From contig NZ_CADIKH010000006.1 in assembly GCF_902859855.1 (NCBI RefSeq), forward strand, positions 62,001 through 126,000: a stretch of 64,000 bases of DNA, written 5' to 3'. The notes beneath the pieces were generated by a model. The model saw nothing but the letters and a program-made list of their open reading frames with translations. It had not been told where the DNA came from and searched no databases. Shown one piece after another: positions 17,373 to 26,646 of this stretch. Numbering within the stretch: the stretch's first letter is position 1; every line of letters starts with the position of its first letter. A program made the translations under genes and the position numbers. The stretch comes from Paraburkholderia humisilvae. Lineage in GTDB: Bacteria > Pseudomonadota > Gammaproteobacteria > Burkholderiales > Burkholderiaceae.

Positions 17373-17405
17373 CGGCGCTAACCGGCGATGACCGGGTCAG
17401 CGCCG
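17373..17405. terminator. Convergent terminator-like hairpin
   Basis: CGGCGCT (17373-17379) pairs with AGCGCCG (17399-17405), with an inner CGG/CCG pair in the loop. It lies between the convergent esterase and AraC genes, fitting a bidirectional terminator without a strong U-tract. Confidence 0.5.
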
Positions 17406-17420
17406 CGCGGCCCAGCGTGC

Positions 17421-18413
17421 TTACGCTGTTTCCGTCCGTTGCGCGTCCTGCATCGGTTCGGGCGCGTCACCGTGCGCGGTCCTCTGGTGTGCCGCGTACT
17501 CGCGCGGCGTCATCCCGTAGCGTTCCTTGAATGCGCGGCTGAAGTGGGCCGCGCTTGCGAAGCCGCACTGGTACGCGACTTCCTGGATGGCACCTTGTGG
17601 CGCGCCGGCGAGCAGCCGCGTCGCGTGTTCGAGGCGCATTGACCACGCATAGCGCATCGGCGACACGCCGCTGGCTTTCAACGCGCGCGTCAGGCAACTA
17701 ATCGAAATGTTCAACTCGGCCGCGATGCGTATCACGCTCAGTTCAGGGTCGCCGATCCGGCGCGCAATGAGCTGTTTCGCCCGCAGTACGGTCGCAGCGC
17801 TGGCGCGGCCGTTTGCCGCCCCGTGGCGGTTGTTGACCAGCACGTCCATCAGGTCGAGACACTGGTCGCCAAGCCGCACGAGTAGCGCGTCGCTTGCCTT
17901 GCCGGTTTGCGACCCCAGGTGCAGCACGAATTCGCGCACCGCGGCGACATCCGGTGACGCCGGGTCCGGGCAGCAGGCCATCGGGAAGCGGTAGCGCAGT
18001 CCGCGCTCACGCAGGGCCGACTTCGGAATGCGGAGTATCGTCAAGCGCGTCGGTTCGCAAAACGATTCGTTGAACGTATGCAGCGGATCGATCACGGCGA
18101 TGTGGCCGGGGCCGAACCGCGTCGTCTGTCCGCGTTGTTCGACCGACATCACGCCGCTTTTGACGACCTTCACGAACAGATGCTCGCCATTCCAGCGGGG
18201 GGTGTCGCGATGCGTGATCGGCGATACCGATTGCCAGGCGAAGTCGCCGTTCATGATGTCGGTCTGGCCAGCGCGCGCCGTGTTGAACGCTGATGCGCCG
18301 GACCGGTAAGCGTCGAGCCGGCACAGCATGCCGTGCATCGAGATCGTGTTGATCCATGCATGCCGGCCTACCGGCGCGCCATCCCAACTCTTTTCGTCAA
18401 ACCCGGTGTCCAT
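17421..18413 (-). CDS. AraC family regulator divergent from glycosidase cluster
   Basis: The ATG at 18413 (MDTGFDEKSWDGAPVGRHAW) has AAAGGAGGGGG upstream, so the longer open frame to 18599 is not needed. The product is 330 residues. An AraC_binding_2-type N-terminal domain (WQSVSPITHRDTPRWNGEHLFVK...FGPGHIAVIDP) precedes a C-terminal double HTH with LSVIRIAAELNISISCLTRALK and IQEVAYQCGFASAAHFSRAFKERYGMTPREYA. It is read divergently from the beta-glucoside/sugar ABC cluster, with a 523-bp gap, and is a candidate activator of that cluster. A LacI repressor at the cluster's far end is the other candidate regulator. Confidence 0.88.
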   Translation of the reverse strand: MDTGFDEKSWDGAPVGRHAWINTISMHGMLCRLDAYRSGASAFNTARAGQTDIMNGDFAWQSVSPITHRDTPRWNGEHLFVKVVKSGVMSVEQRGQTTRFGPGHIAVIDPLHTFNESFCEPTRLTILRIPKSALRERGLRYRFPMACCPDPASPDVAAVREFVLHLGSQTGKASDALLVRLGDQCLDLMDVLVNNRHGAANGRASAATVLRAKQLIARRIGDPELSVIRIAAELNISISCLTRALKASGVSPMRYAWSMRLEHATRLLAGAPQGAIQEVAYQCGFASAAHFSRAFKERYGMTPREYAAHQRTAHGDAPEPMQDAQRTETA

Positions 18414-18936
18414 GACCGCCCCCTCCTTTCTGAACTGGGCGCGAAGCCTTTCGAAATGCGAACGCTGCTCTGCGGCAGGCCTTTCTCGCGGTTGTGCGCT
18501 CGCCTGATTCCGCGGGGCGGTGGCGAGGACAGTACGCGCTGACTCTTTCAACACGAAAAACATCCGAAGGCCAGAAATATTCCGTATGTCTCGTGTCAAT
18601 TGGCTTGCGGGCGCAGCGTTACCGTGCTGTCAAGCATGGCGGCCATGCACAGTCAATATCGCGCGAGGATGGGGCGCTCACGGTGTGCGCTTCGACTGGC
18701 CTCCTTGCAACGCGTGCCGACCCGTAGCGTTCGCGAATCGCGAACGCGCCGATGCGCTGCGCATGCAGGCCTGCGCGCATTGCCGCATCCGCTTTGTTCT
18801 CTCCAGAGAAACCCGGATTGCTGTGCCGAAAGCCCCGCTGATATCGTGCGCAACGGACGGATGGAAGCGCTTCCATTCCAACTGGATTCCAGCTGGTGCA
18901 ACGACCCTGTGGCTTAACTTTCCAACAGGAGTATCC
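18414..18936. promoter_or_regulatory. Divergent control region of AraC gene and glycosidase cluster
   Basis: 523 bp between the AraC start (minus) and the GTG of the glycosidase (plus). It holds the LacI-type operator at 18862-18875, described separately. The glycosidase frame is open through most of this region, but the N-terminal extension would be unlike any GH1 enzyme, so it is treated as untranslated. Nothing else is recognised. Confidence 0.5.
18862..18875 (+). promoter_or_regulatory. LacI/GalR-family operator
   Basis: TGGAAGCGCTTCCA is a perfect 14-bp palindrome with the central CG of LacI/GalR/CcpA-type operators. It lies 62 bp upstream of the glycosidase GTG, a position where bound repressor would block transcription. 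The LacI-type regulator at the end of the same cluster (24790-25815) is the likely binder. Confidence 0.75.
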
Positions 18937-20340
18937 GTGGCTCACGACGCAGTTGAATCTCCCGATGCCGCACGCAGCGAAGCGGGTGGCGATCCGTTCA
19001 CGCCGCCCGCAGGTTCCGCGCTCTGGCGCAAGCATTTCCTGCTCGGCGCGGCGACCGCGTCGTATCAGATCGAAGGCGCGGTCAATGAAGACGGCCGCCT
19101 GCCGTCGATCTGGGACACGTTCTCCGCGACGCCCGGCAAGGTGCTGCATGGCGACACGGGCGCGGTCGCGTGCGACCACTACCATCGATGGGAAAGCGAC
19201 ATTGAACTGCTCACGTCGCTGAACTTCGAAGCGTACCGGCTATCGATCGCATGGCCGCGCGTGATGGACGAAGCGGGCCGGCCGAATCGCAAGGGCCTCG
19301 ATTTCTACAAGCGCCTGCTTGGCAAGCTGAAGGACAAGGGCTTGCAGACCTTCGTCACGCTTTATCACTGGGACTTGCCGCAGCATCTCGAAGATCGCGG
19401 CGGCTGGCTCAATCGCGACACCGTCTATCGCTTCGCCGATTACGCCGACCTGATGAGCCGCGAACTCGGCGGCCAGGTCGACGCGTGGATGACGCTCAAC
19501 GAACCGTGGTGTTCGGCATTTCTCGGCTATGGCAATGGCCATCATGCGCCAGGCCTTGCCAACCCGCGCTATGCGACGCAAGCGATGCATCATCTGCTGC
19601 TCGCGCACGGCCATGCGCTCGCGGTATTGCGCGAGAACGACCCGGCTTCGAAAAAGGGTATCGTCGCGAACGTCGGCAAGGGTTCCGCGAATTCGTCGAG
19701 CGACGCGGACCGGCGCGCCGCGCATCTGTTCGAGGTGCAGCACAACGGATGGATTCTCGATCCGCTGCTCAAAGGCGAGTATCCGGACGACCTCTGGTCG
19801 CTTTGGCCGGGCAGCGAGCCGCTCGTCCTCGACGGTGATATGCGGACCATCCATGCGCCGCTCGATTTCCTCGGCATCAACTATTACTTCCGCACCAACG
19901 TGCAAAGCGATGGCGCGCATGGCTATACCGAGGTGCCGCTGGCCGGCGTCGAGCGCACGCAGATGGGCTGGGAGGTGTATCCGGATGGGCTGCGCGACCT
20001 GCTGGTTGGTTTTCACCGCAATTATCCGGCGCTGCCGCCGATCTACATCACCGAAAACGGCATGGCGTCCGACGACAAGGTCAGCGACGGCCGCGTCGAC
20101 GATGCGCAGCGCATTACGTTCCTCAAGCGCCACCTCGCGGCCGTCGATCAGGCGATCGCGCAAGGCGTCGATGTGCGTGGCTATTTCGTGTGGTCGCTGC
20201 TCGACAACTTCGAATGGGCGTTCGGCTATGAGCGGCGCTTTGGCGTCGTGCATGTCGACTATCAGACCCAGCAGCGCACGGTCAAACGCAGCGCGCAGCT
20301 GATCGCCCGGTTCCTGCAGGAACGTGCCGCGCGCGCCTGA
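18937..20340 (+). CDS. Beta-glucosidase (glycoside hydrolase family 1)
   Basis: 467 residues from the GTG at 18937, with ACAGGAG 5 bases upstream. FLLGAATASYQIEGAVNEDGR...SIWDTF is the GH1 N-terminal signature. The acid/base Glu is E189 in TLNEPW and the nucleophile is E373 in ITENGM. The aglycone/glucose contacts QIEG, WDLPQ and FEWAFGYERRFG are present. No signal peptide is seen, so imported disaccharides or glucosides would be cleaved in the cytoplasm. First gene of a cluster with the sugar ABC transporter and LacI regulator that follow; a LacI-type operator lies in its leader. Confidence 0.94.
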   Translation: MAHDAVESPDAARSEAGGDPFTPPAGSALWRKHFLLGAATASYQIEGAVNEDGRLPSIWDTFSATPGKVLHGDTGAVACDHYHRWESDIELLTSLNFEAYRLSIAWPRVMDEAGRPNRKGLDFYKRLLGKLKDKGLQTFVTLYHWDLPQHLEDRGGWLNRDTVYRFADYADLMSRELGGQVDAWMTLNEPWCSAFLGYGNGHHAPGLANPRYATQAMHHLLLAHGHALAVLRENDPASKKGIVANVGKGSANSSSDADRRAAHLFEVQHNGWILDPLLKGEYPDDLWSLWPGSEPLVLDGDMRTIHAPLDFLGINYYFRTNVQSDGAHGYTEVPLAGVERTQMGWEVYPDGLRDLLVGFHRNYPALPPIYITENGMASDDKVSDGRVDDAQRITFLKRHLAAVDQAIAQGVDVRGYFVWSLLDNFEWAFGYERRFGVVHVDYQTQQRTVKRSAQLIARFLQERAARA

Positions 20341-20441
20341 ACCCGCGTCTTTCGTCCTACATTTCATCGAGCATGCCGGCGCTGCCGGCATGCGTGCAGC
20401 CGACTTGCAAAAAAGCAGGCGCGAAGCCTGAAGGAGACGGA

Positions 20442-21698
20442 ATGAAGAGCAGAAGACCCCGCGCGTCGGCCGGCGTCGCCGTGGCCCTCGTGTCCGCGTT
20501 GACGCTATGCGGCGCGCTTGCGCACGCGGCCGAGCCGCTGAAGGCGAACGTGATTCACTGGTGGACGTCGGGCGGCGAATCCGCGGCGATCCGCCAGTTT
20601 GCCGAAGCGTACGACAAGGCCGGCGGCCAGTGGATCGACAACGCCGTGGCCGGCGCCGACCAGGCGCGCGCGACCGCGATCAACCGGATTGTCGGCGGCG
20701 ATCCGCCGACCGCCGCGCAGTTCAATACATCGAAGCAGTTTCACGACCTGATCGACCAGGGCCTGCTCAATAACGTCGATACCGTGGCCGCGAAGGAAAA
20801 CTGGGCGGCCATCTTCCCACAGTCGATTCTCGATAGCATCCGCGTGAACGGCCACTACTACGCGACGCCAGTCGACATCCACATGCAGGGCTGGTTCTTC
20901 TATTCGAAGCCGCTATTCCAGAAAGCGGGCATCGCGAACGAACCGCAGAATTTCGACGAATTCGTCAGCGACCTCGACAAGCTGAAGAAAACCGGCGTGA
21001 TTCCGCTCGCGTTAGGCGGGCAACCGTGGCAGGAGAAAATCACGTTCGACGCGATTTTCGCGGACGTCGGCGGGCAGGACCTGTATCTTAAGGTCTACCG
21101 CGATCGCGACGTGAACGCGGTGAAGTCCGATGCATTCAGGAAGGTGCTCGCGTCGTTCAAGAAACTGCACGATTATGTCGATCCCGGTTCGCCGGGCCGC
21201 AACTGGAACGACGCGACCGCGCTCGTCATCTCGGGCAAGGCCGGCGTGCAGATCATGGGCGACTGGGCGAAGGGCGAGTTCTCGGCGGCGAAGCAATCGG
21301 CGGGCAAGGACTTCGGCTGTTTCCCGGGCTTTGGTCCGCATTCGCCGTATCTGGTGGCGGGCGACGTGTTCGTGTTTCCGAAGACCGATAACCCGAACGC
21401 GATCAAGGCCCAGAATCTGCTTGCGACGGTGATGACCTCGCCGTCCGCGCAGGTGGCGTTCAGCGCGCGCAAGGGCTCGATTCCGATTCGTCCGGATGTG
21501 GATGCGAGCCAGCTCGATATGTGCGCGAAAGAGGGGATTGCGATCATGAAAGACAAGTCGCGGCAGTTGCCGAATCCGGAAATGCTGATTACGCCGGACG
21601 TGCAGGGCGCATTGACCGACGTGATCACGAACTTCTGGAACAAGAACCAGTCGGTCGACGATGCGCAAAAGGCATTCGCCGGCGCGCTAAAGGGTTGA
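20442..21698 (+). CDS. Sugar ABC transporter substrate-binding protein
   Basis: 418 residues; AAGGAG lies 5 bases before the ATG. A Sec signal peptide (residues 1-~28: RRPRASAGVAVALVSALTLCGALAHAA) precedes the mature EPLKANVIHWWTSGGESAAIRQF, typical of the glucose/mannose-binding proteins of the carbohydrate uptake transporter-1 family (GtsA-like). The position between a GH1 enzyme and two permeases indicates a gluco-oligosaccharide or glucose ligand. The periplasmic protein would deliver it to the permeases encoded next. Confidence 0.9.
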   Translation: MKSRRPRASAGVAVALVSALTLCGALAHAAEPLKANVIHWWTSGGESAAIRQFAEAYDKAGGQWIDNAVAGADQARATAINRIVGGDPPTAAQFNTSKQFHDLIDQGLLNNVDTVAAKENWAAIFPQSILDSIRVNGHYYATPVDIHMQGWFFYSKPLFQKAGIANEPQNFDEFVSDLDKLKKTGVIPLALGGQPWQEKITFDAIFADVGGQDLYLKVYRDRDVNAVKSDAFRKVLASFKKLHDYVDPGSPGRNWNDATALVISGKAGVQIMGDWAKGEFSAAKQSAGKDFGCFPGFGPHSPYLVAGDVFVFPKTDNPNAIKAQNLLATVMTSPSAQVAFSARKGSIPIRPDVDASQLDMCAKEGIAIMKDKSRQLPNPEMLITPDVQGALTDVITNFWNKNQSVDDAQKAFAGALKG

Positions 21699-21705
21699 GC
21701 GAACG

Positions 21706-22683
21706 ATGGGTGCGTTGAAGTCGCACGCGCTGCCGGACGTCGCGGGCAAGGCGCGGCACGCGGGCGGGGGGGCCGTGGCAGGCGCGGCGCGGCGCGGCCG
21801 GCCGCTGCGCAAGCGCTGGCCGCTGGCCGCGTGGATCGCGCTGGTGCCGATGGCGCTGACCGTCGTGTTCGCGTATCTCGGCACGATGGTGTGGACCGCG
21901 CGCGTCTCGCTGAGCAACTCGCGCACCTTTCCGTCGAACGATTTCGTCGGCCTCACGCAGTACGTGCGGCTCTTTCACAACGACCGCTGGCTCGTGTCGC
22001 TGCAGCATATCGTGCTGTACGGCGCGTGCTTTATCGTCGCGTGCATCGTGATCGGCATGTTGCTGGCGATTTTTATCGATCAGCGTGTTGCGGCGGAAGG
22101 CGTGTTGCGCACGATTTTCCTGTATCCGTATGCGATGTCGTTTGTCGCAACCGGTCTTGTCTGGCAGTGGATTCTCAATCCATCGCTCGGCGCGCAGGCG
22201 GTGTTGCGGAGGATCGGCTTTGAGCATGCGCGTTTCGACTGGATCGTCGATCAGGACTGGGTCGTCTATACGATCGTGATCGCGACGGTCTGGCAGGCAT
22301 CGGGTCTCGTGATGGCGCTGATGCTCGCCGGGCTGCGCGGCATCGACGACGAACTGTGGAAGGCCGCGCGCCTCGACGGCATTCCGCGCTGGCGCGTATA
22401 CATGAGCATCGTCATTCCGATGCTCGGGCCTTCGCTGTCGACCGCGTTCGTGCTGCTGTTCGTGATGGTCGTGAAGCTGTACGACGCGGTGGTCGCGATG
22501 ACGCAGGGCGGTCCCGGTACCGCGAGCGAAGTGCCCGCGAAGTTCATCATGGATTATCTGTTCGGCCGCGCGAATATCGGGCTTGCATCGGCGGCGTCGG
22601 TCGTGATGCTGCTGACCGTGCTCGCGATTCTCGCGCCATTCTTCTACGCGCGTAGCCGAGCCGCAACGCGAAGGGACGTGTGA
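21706..22683 (+). CDS. Sugar ABC transporter permease (MalF-type)
   Basis: 325 residues, with six predicted membrane segments after a basic N-terminus (~50 residues, Arg-rich). The EAA loop appears as DDELWKAARLDGIPRWRVYMSIVIPML. The last segment near SAASVVMLLTVLAILAPFFYA closes the MalF-like fold. It starts 7 bp after the binding-protein stop and its own stop overlaps the next start. It would form the inner-membrane channel with the second permease. Confidence 0.92.
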   Translation: MGALKSHALPDVAGKARHAGGGAVAGAARRGRPLRKRWPLAAWIALVPMALTVVFAYLGTMVWTARVSLSNSRTFPSNDFVGLTQYVRLFHNDRWLVSLQHIVLYGACFIVACIVIGMLLAIFIDQRVAAEGVLRTIFLYPYAMSFVATGLVWQWILNPSLGAQAVLRRIGFEHARFDWIVDQDWVVYTIVIATVWQASGLVMALMLAGLRGIDDELWKAARLDGIPRWRVYMSIVIPMLGPSLSTAFVLLFVMVVKLYDAVVAMTQGGPGTASEVPAKFIMDYLFGRANIGLASAASVVMLLTVLAILAPFFYARSRAATRRDV

Positions 22684-23639
22684 TGAGCACGCTCGATCCG
22701 GTCGAAGGCGCCGCCTCTTTGCCGCCCGCCCGCCGCGCGCAGCACGCGGCCGCCACTGCGAGCACGCGGCGGCCACGTCCACGCCGGCCGCGCTTCTCGC
22801 CGGCGCGCGTCGGCGTCTACGCATTCCTGATCATCGCCGCGCTGTTTTTCCTGTTGCCGCTGTACGTGATGCTCGTGACGTCGGTGAAGCCGATGGCCGA
22901 GATCCGTCTGGGCAACCTGCTCGCGTGGCCTGCGCAGGCCACGCTGCGGCCATGGGTCGACGCATGGGAGGCCGCCTGTACCGGGCTCGACTGCAACGGC
23001 ATTCAGGTTGGCTTCTGGAACTCGGTGCGCATCGTCGTGCCGAGCACCGTGTTGTCGATCGCGGTCGGCGCGGTGAACGGCTATGCGCTGTCGTTCTGGC
23101 GGCCGCGCGGCGCAGGGTGGCTGTTCGGCGTGCTTCTGGTCGGTGCGTTTATTCCGTACCAGGTGATGATCTACCCGATGGTGCGTGTGCTCGCGAGCGT
23201 GCACCTGTTTAGCTCGCTGCCCGGCATCGTGCTGATCCATACGATTTTCGGCATGCCGGTGATGACGCTGCTGTTCCGCAATTACTATGCAGGCATTCCG
23301 CTTGAGCTTTTCAAGGCCGCGCGAATCGACGGCGGCGGCTTCTGGCGCATCTTCCTGCAACTGATGCTGCCGATGTCGCTGCCGATCATCGTGGTCGCGA
23401 TGATCCTGCAGGTGACCAATATCTGGAACGACTATCTGCTCGGCCTCGTGTTTGCCGGCACAAAGAATCTGCCGATGACCGTGCAGCTGAACAACATCAT
23501 CAATACGACGACTGGCGAGCGCTTCTACAACGTGAACATGGCCGCAACGCTGTTGACGTCGCTGGTGCCGCTCGCGGTCTACTTCATATCGGGGCGCTGG
23601 TTCGTGCGCGGTATCGCGTCCGGCGCGGTGAAGGGGTGA
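22683..23639 (+). CDS. Sugar ABC transporter permease (MalG-type)
   Basis: 318 residues; GTG at 22680 or ATG at 22683 (TGATG overlap with the preceding stop). An Arg/Pro-rich N-terminus is followed by VYAFLIIAALFFLLPLYVMLVTSVKPMAEI, the MalG-like first segment. The EAA loop reads PLELFKAARIDGGGFWRIF. The C-terminus AVYFISGRWFVRGIASGAVKG is diagnostic for CUT1 sugar permeases. It pairs with the upstream permease. Confidence 0.92.
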   Translation: MSTLDPVEGAASLPPARRAQHAAATASTRRPRPRRPRFSPARVGVYAFLIIAALFFLLPLYVMLVTSVKPMAEIRLGNLLAWPAQATLRPWVDAWEAACTGLDCNGIQVGFWNSVRIVVPSTVLSIAVGAVNGYALSFWRPRGAGWLFGVLLVGAFIPYQVMIYPMVRVLASVHLFSSLPGIVLIHTIFGMPVMTLLFRNYYAGIPLELFKAARIDGGGFWRIFLQLMLPMSLPIIVVAMILQVTNIWNDYLLGLVFAGTKNLPMTVQLNNIINTTTGERFYNVNMAATLLTSLVPLAVYFISGRWFVRGIASGAVKG

Positions 23640-23641
23640 AC

Positions 23642-24763
23642 ATGGCAACAGTAGCAGCGAATCCGGCGGGCCTCGCGAACGTCTCGGTGCGCGACCTGAA
23701 GGTGCAACTGGGCGCAAACACGGTCATCGACGCGCTCGACCTCGATGTACGCGGCGGCGAATTCGTCGTGTTGCTCGGCCCGTCGGGCTGCGGCAAGTCG
23801 ACGCTTTTGCATAGCATTGCCGGCCTGATCGACGTGAGCGACGGCAGCATCGAGATCGGCGGCGAAGATATGACCTGGGCGGACCCCAAAGACCGCCGCG
23901 TCGCGCTGGTGTTCCAGTCGTATGCGCTTTATCCGACGATGAGCGTGGAGCGCAACCTCTCCTTTGCGCTGCGGATCAACGGCACGCCGAAGGCGGAGAT
24001 CGAGCGGCGCGTCACGCGTGCCTCGGACATGCTGCAGCTCGGGCCGCTGCTCAAGCGCAAGCCTGCGCAACTGTCCGGCGGACAGCGCCAGCGCGTCGCG
24101 ATCGGCCGGGCGATCGTGCGTGAAGCGGACGTGTTCCTGTTCGATGAGCCGCTGTCGAACCTCGACGCGAAGCTGCGCACCGAACTGCGCCGGGAGCTGA
24201 AGCAACTGCACCAGCGCCTGAACGCGACGATGATCTACGTGACGCACGACCAGGTCGAAGCGATGACGCTCGCGACGCGCATGGCGGTGATGAAGAGCGG
24301 CGTGATCCAGCAGTTCGGCACGCCGGCGGAGGTCTACGCGCGGCCGGAAAACCTGTTCGTCGCGACCTTTCTTGGCTCGCCGGCGATGAACCTGATAAAC
24401 GGCACGCTCACGGTGGATGGCGACCACGTGCGCTTTCAAGGGGCGCATTTCACGCTCGAGGTATCGCGCTATGCGTTCCGCGCCGCGCCTGCGGCGGGGT
24501 TGCGCTGCGTGCTGGGTGTGCGACCCGAAGACGTACGGGTGCATCTGGACGGCGAAATCGCCGCGGATGCCGGCGAGCGCGCGAAAGTGTCGCTCGTCGA
24601 ACCGATGGGCAACCACCGGGTCATCTGGCTCGATTATCATGGCGCGCAGGTTGCGTCGATCGATCAGAAAAAGACCCCGGTCGCGGTGGGCGACACGGCA
24701 GCGTTTACGGTCGACGGCGCACACATTTCGCTGTTCGACGAGGCAAGCGGCACGCGCCTCTGA
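23642..24763 (+). CDS. Sugar ABC transporter ATP-binding protein (MsmX/UgpC-like)
   Basis: About 373 residues; the ATG at 23642 overlaps the preceding stop region. Walker A GPSGCGKST, signature LSGGQRQRVAIGRAIV, Walker B VFLFDEPLSNLD and H-loop VTHDQ are all intact. The C-terminal TOBE/regulatory domain (~240-370) carries GVRPEDVRVHLDG. Translationally coupled with the two permeases, it energises sugar uptake. Such ATPases sometimes serve several transporters. Confidence 0.93.
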   Translation: MATVAANPAGLANVSVRDLKVQLGANTVIDALDLDVRGGEFVVLLGPSGCGKSTLLHSIAGLIDVSDGSIEIGGEDMTWADPKDRRVALVFQSYALYPTMSVERNLSFALRINGTPKAEIERRVTRASDMLQLGPLLKRKPAQLSGGQRQRVAIGRAIVREADVFLFDEPLSNLDAKLRTELRRELKQLHQRLNATMIYVTHDQVEAMTLATRMAVMKSGVIQQFGTPAEVYARPENLFVATFLGSPAMNLINGTLTVDGDHVRFQGAHFTLEVSRYAFRAAPAAGLRCVLGVRPEDVRVHLDGEIAADAGERAKVSLVEPMGNHRVIWLDYHGAQVASIDQKKTPVAVGDTAAFTVDGAHISLFDEASGTRL

Positions 24764-24789
24764 CCAGCACCGGCTGACGGAGACAGTGC

Positions 24790-25815
24790 GTGGCAACTCT
24801 GAAAGACGTGGCGCGGCGTGCGGGCGTGGGGCTATCGACCGCTTCGCGCGCGATTTCCGGTAAAGGGCCGGTGTCGGCCGACGCGGCGGCGCGCGTGCAC
24901 GCCGCGATCGCGGAGCTGAATTTCCGGCCTTCGTCGATCGGGCGCGCGATGGCGACGCAGTCGCTTGGCATCATCGGCCTGTTCGTACCGACATTTTTCG
25001 GTTCGTACTACGGCACGATCCTGAAGGAAACCGATACGCAGTTGCGCGCGGTGCACCGGCACGTGGTGGTCGCGACGGGTTGCGGCGAGGCCTCGCCGCG
25101 TGACCAGGCGATGGAAGCGGTGCGCTTTCTGATCGGCCGCGATTGCGACGGGGTGGTGGTGATCAGCCACGACCTGCACGACGAAGATCTGCACGCGTTG
25201 CACCGGATGCACCCGCGCGTCGTGTTCCTGAATCGCGCGTTCGATGCGCTGCCGGAGGCATCGTTCTGCGCGGACCATCGCCGCGGCGGTGAACTGGCCG
25301 CGGCGACGCTGCTTGCGCACGGGCACCGGCAGATCGCGGTGATCTCCGGCCCCTTTACCGCGTCGGACAATATCGAGCGGCTTGCCGGTTTCTTCGATGA
25401 ACTCGCGCGCCATGGCATTGCGCGTGAAACCGTGCCGCTGGTCGAGTCGGACTTCTCGCCGGAAGGCGGCTACGCCTCGGCGCAAATGCTGCTCGACATG
25501 AAGCGGCCCTTTACCGCGCTCTTCTGCGCGAACGATACGATGGCGATCAGCGTGCTCGCGCGCTTCCAGCAGGCGGGGATTGTCGTGCCGCGCGATGTCT
25601 CCGTGATCGGCTACGACGACGACTATGCCGCCGCCTACGCGGCGCCGGCGCTGACATCGGTGCATATTCCGACGGCCGAGCTCACACAGAATGCGGTGCG
25701 ATGGCTGGTCAACCGCTGCTATCGCACGTCGTGGGATATCGTGCGCGAGTTTCCGGTGTCGGTCACGATGCGCGCGTCGGTGGGCCCGGCGCCGCGCAGT
25801 GCGTTCAATGCGTAA
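24790..25815 (+). CDS. LacI family transcriptional regulator
   Basis: 341 residues from a GTG preceded by ACGGAGACAG. The HTH ATLKDVARRAGVGLSTASRAISG starts at residue 2, with the hinge helix near SSIGRAMA. The periplasmic-binding-like effector domain follows (LGIIGLFVPTFFGSYYGTILKE...). As last gene of the beta-glucoside/sugar ABC cluster it is probably the local repressor acting at the TGGAAGCGCTTCCA operator (18862-18875), released by an imported sugar. Regulation is inferred from family and context. Confidence 0.93.
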   Translation: MATLKDVARRAGVGLSTASRAISGKGPVSADAAARVHAAIAELNFRPSSIGRAMATQSLGIIGLFVPTFFGSYYGTILKETDTQLRAVHRHVVVATGCGEASPRDQAMEAVRFLIGRDCDGVVVISHDLHDEDLHALHRMHPRVVFLNRAFDALPEASFCADHRRGGELAAATLLAHGHRQIAVISGPFTASDNIERLAGFFDELARHGIARETVPLVESDFSPEGGYASAQMLLDMKRPFTALFCANDTMAISVLARFQQAGIVVPRDVSVIGYDDDYAAAYAAPALTSVHIPTAELTQNAVRWLVNRCYRTSWDIVREFPVSVTMRASVGPAPRSAFNA

Positions 25816-25839
25816 TGCGCGGGCCGTTGTGCGGGCGAG

Positions 25840-26646
25840 TCAGGTGGATGCGGCCAGGTTAAAGGACAGATTCACATTTTCGCCATGCACCCAGCCGTTC
25901 CCCACCGCGATCGTGGCTTTGCGATTGAGCACGTCGGCTCGCCATTCGAGCTTCGACTTCTGCGAGCGCAGGTATGACGCGATGAAGAGGCGCGTCGGCG
26001 GTCCGGAAACGTTCTTCCACTGCGTGGCGTTCCGGATCGAGTCTTTGGCTCCGTGTTCGAATGCCTGACGGGCGGACAGCCATGTGCATACCGTGTTCAC
26101 TGCGTGCGCACTATCCCCGCCAATAAAGCTGTCGACTTGTGCGGGCGTGACATCGGCGAGACCGCCGTTTTGCGTGTAAACGTCGAAGAACCAGCAGAAC
26201 GCCTGCGGGTCCAGTTGAAGCGCCCAGCTCTGATACCACGATGACGCGGTGTCGTACGCGTTTTGCGCGACATGGGTCGCCGCTTTGACCTGCTGCGCGA
26301 CGAAGTTGCTACTTTGCGCAAGCGCCTTCAGATCGGCAAGGACGGGCGGCTTGAGTTGACTCCCGATTTGCCACGCACTGACGATCGCCAATCCATCGGA
26401 CGGGCGTGCTTCGCATGCGCGCAGCAGATCGTCGCCGCAATTCGGGCACATGGCCTTGACGTCGTTGGGGTTCATACCCAGCACAAGCGGTTGCAGCGAA
26501 CCGGAGCCGATGTTCCATTGCAGCACGCCCACGGAGATGCCCATGCCGTCGAAGTTGCCGGTTACCGCGCTGAACGGATGCGTCGCGTCCTCGAAGTGCC
26601 CGGTCGTGGACAAAGCGAGTTGAATCCAGTTTTGCGGAACATTCAT
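25840..26646 (-). CDS. Uncharacterised lysozyme-superfamily-like protein
   Basis: 268 residues; the ATG at 26646 is chosen because GGAGGTCAAC lies directly upstream. Residues 13-45 (TTGHFED..., then AVTGNFDGMGISVGVLQW) have an E19...D33-G-x-G-(I)-S-x-G spacing resembling the catalytic Glu/Asp of GH46 chitosanases and related lysozyme-fold enzymes. Two CxxC-like cysteines occur at MCPNCGDDLLRAC. Trp/Tyr-rich segments follow (WYQSWALQLDPQAFCWFFDVY). There is no signal peptide. It is divergent from a lipoprotein and a small protein gene. Peptidoglycan or polysaccharide cleavage is a hypothesis only. Confidence 0.5.
   Translation of the reverse strand: MNVPQNWIQLALSTTGHFEDATHPFSAVTGNFDGMGISVGVLQWNIGSGSLQPLVLGMNPNDVKAMCPNCGDDLLRACEARPSDGLAIVSAWQIGSQLKPPVLADLKALAQSSNFVAQQVKAATHVAQNAYDTASSWYQSWALQLDPQAFCWFFDVYTQNGGLADVTPAQVDSFIGGDSAHAVNTVCTWLSARQAFEHGAKDSIRNATQWKNVSGPPTRLFIASYLRSQKSKLEWRADVLNRKATIAVGNGWVHGENVNLSFNLAAST

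Noticed and set aside
18414-18599. Upstream extension of the AraC open frame
   Set aside because: ATG 18413 has an AAAGGAGGGGG site and starts the family-typical N-terminus.
18520-18936. N-terminal extension of the GH1 open frame (139 codons)
   Set aside because: The sequence is unlike GH1 enzymes and overlaps the operator; the GTG at 18937 has a good ribosome binding site and the standard family start.
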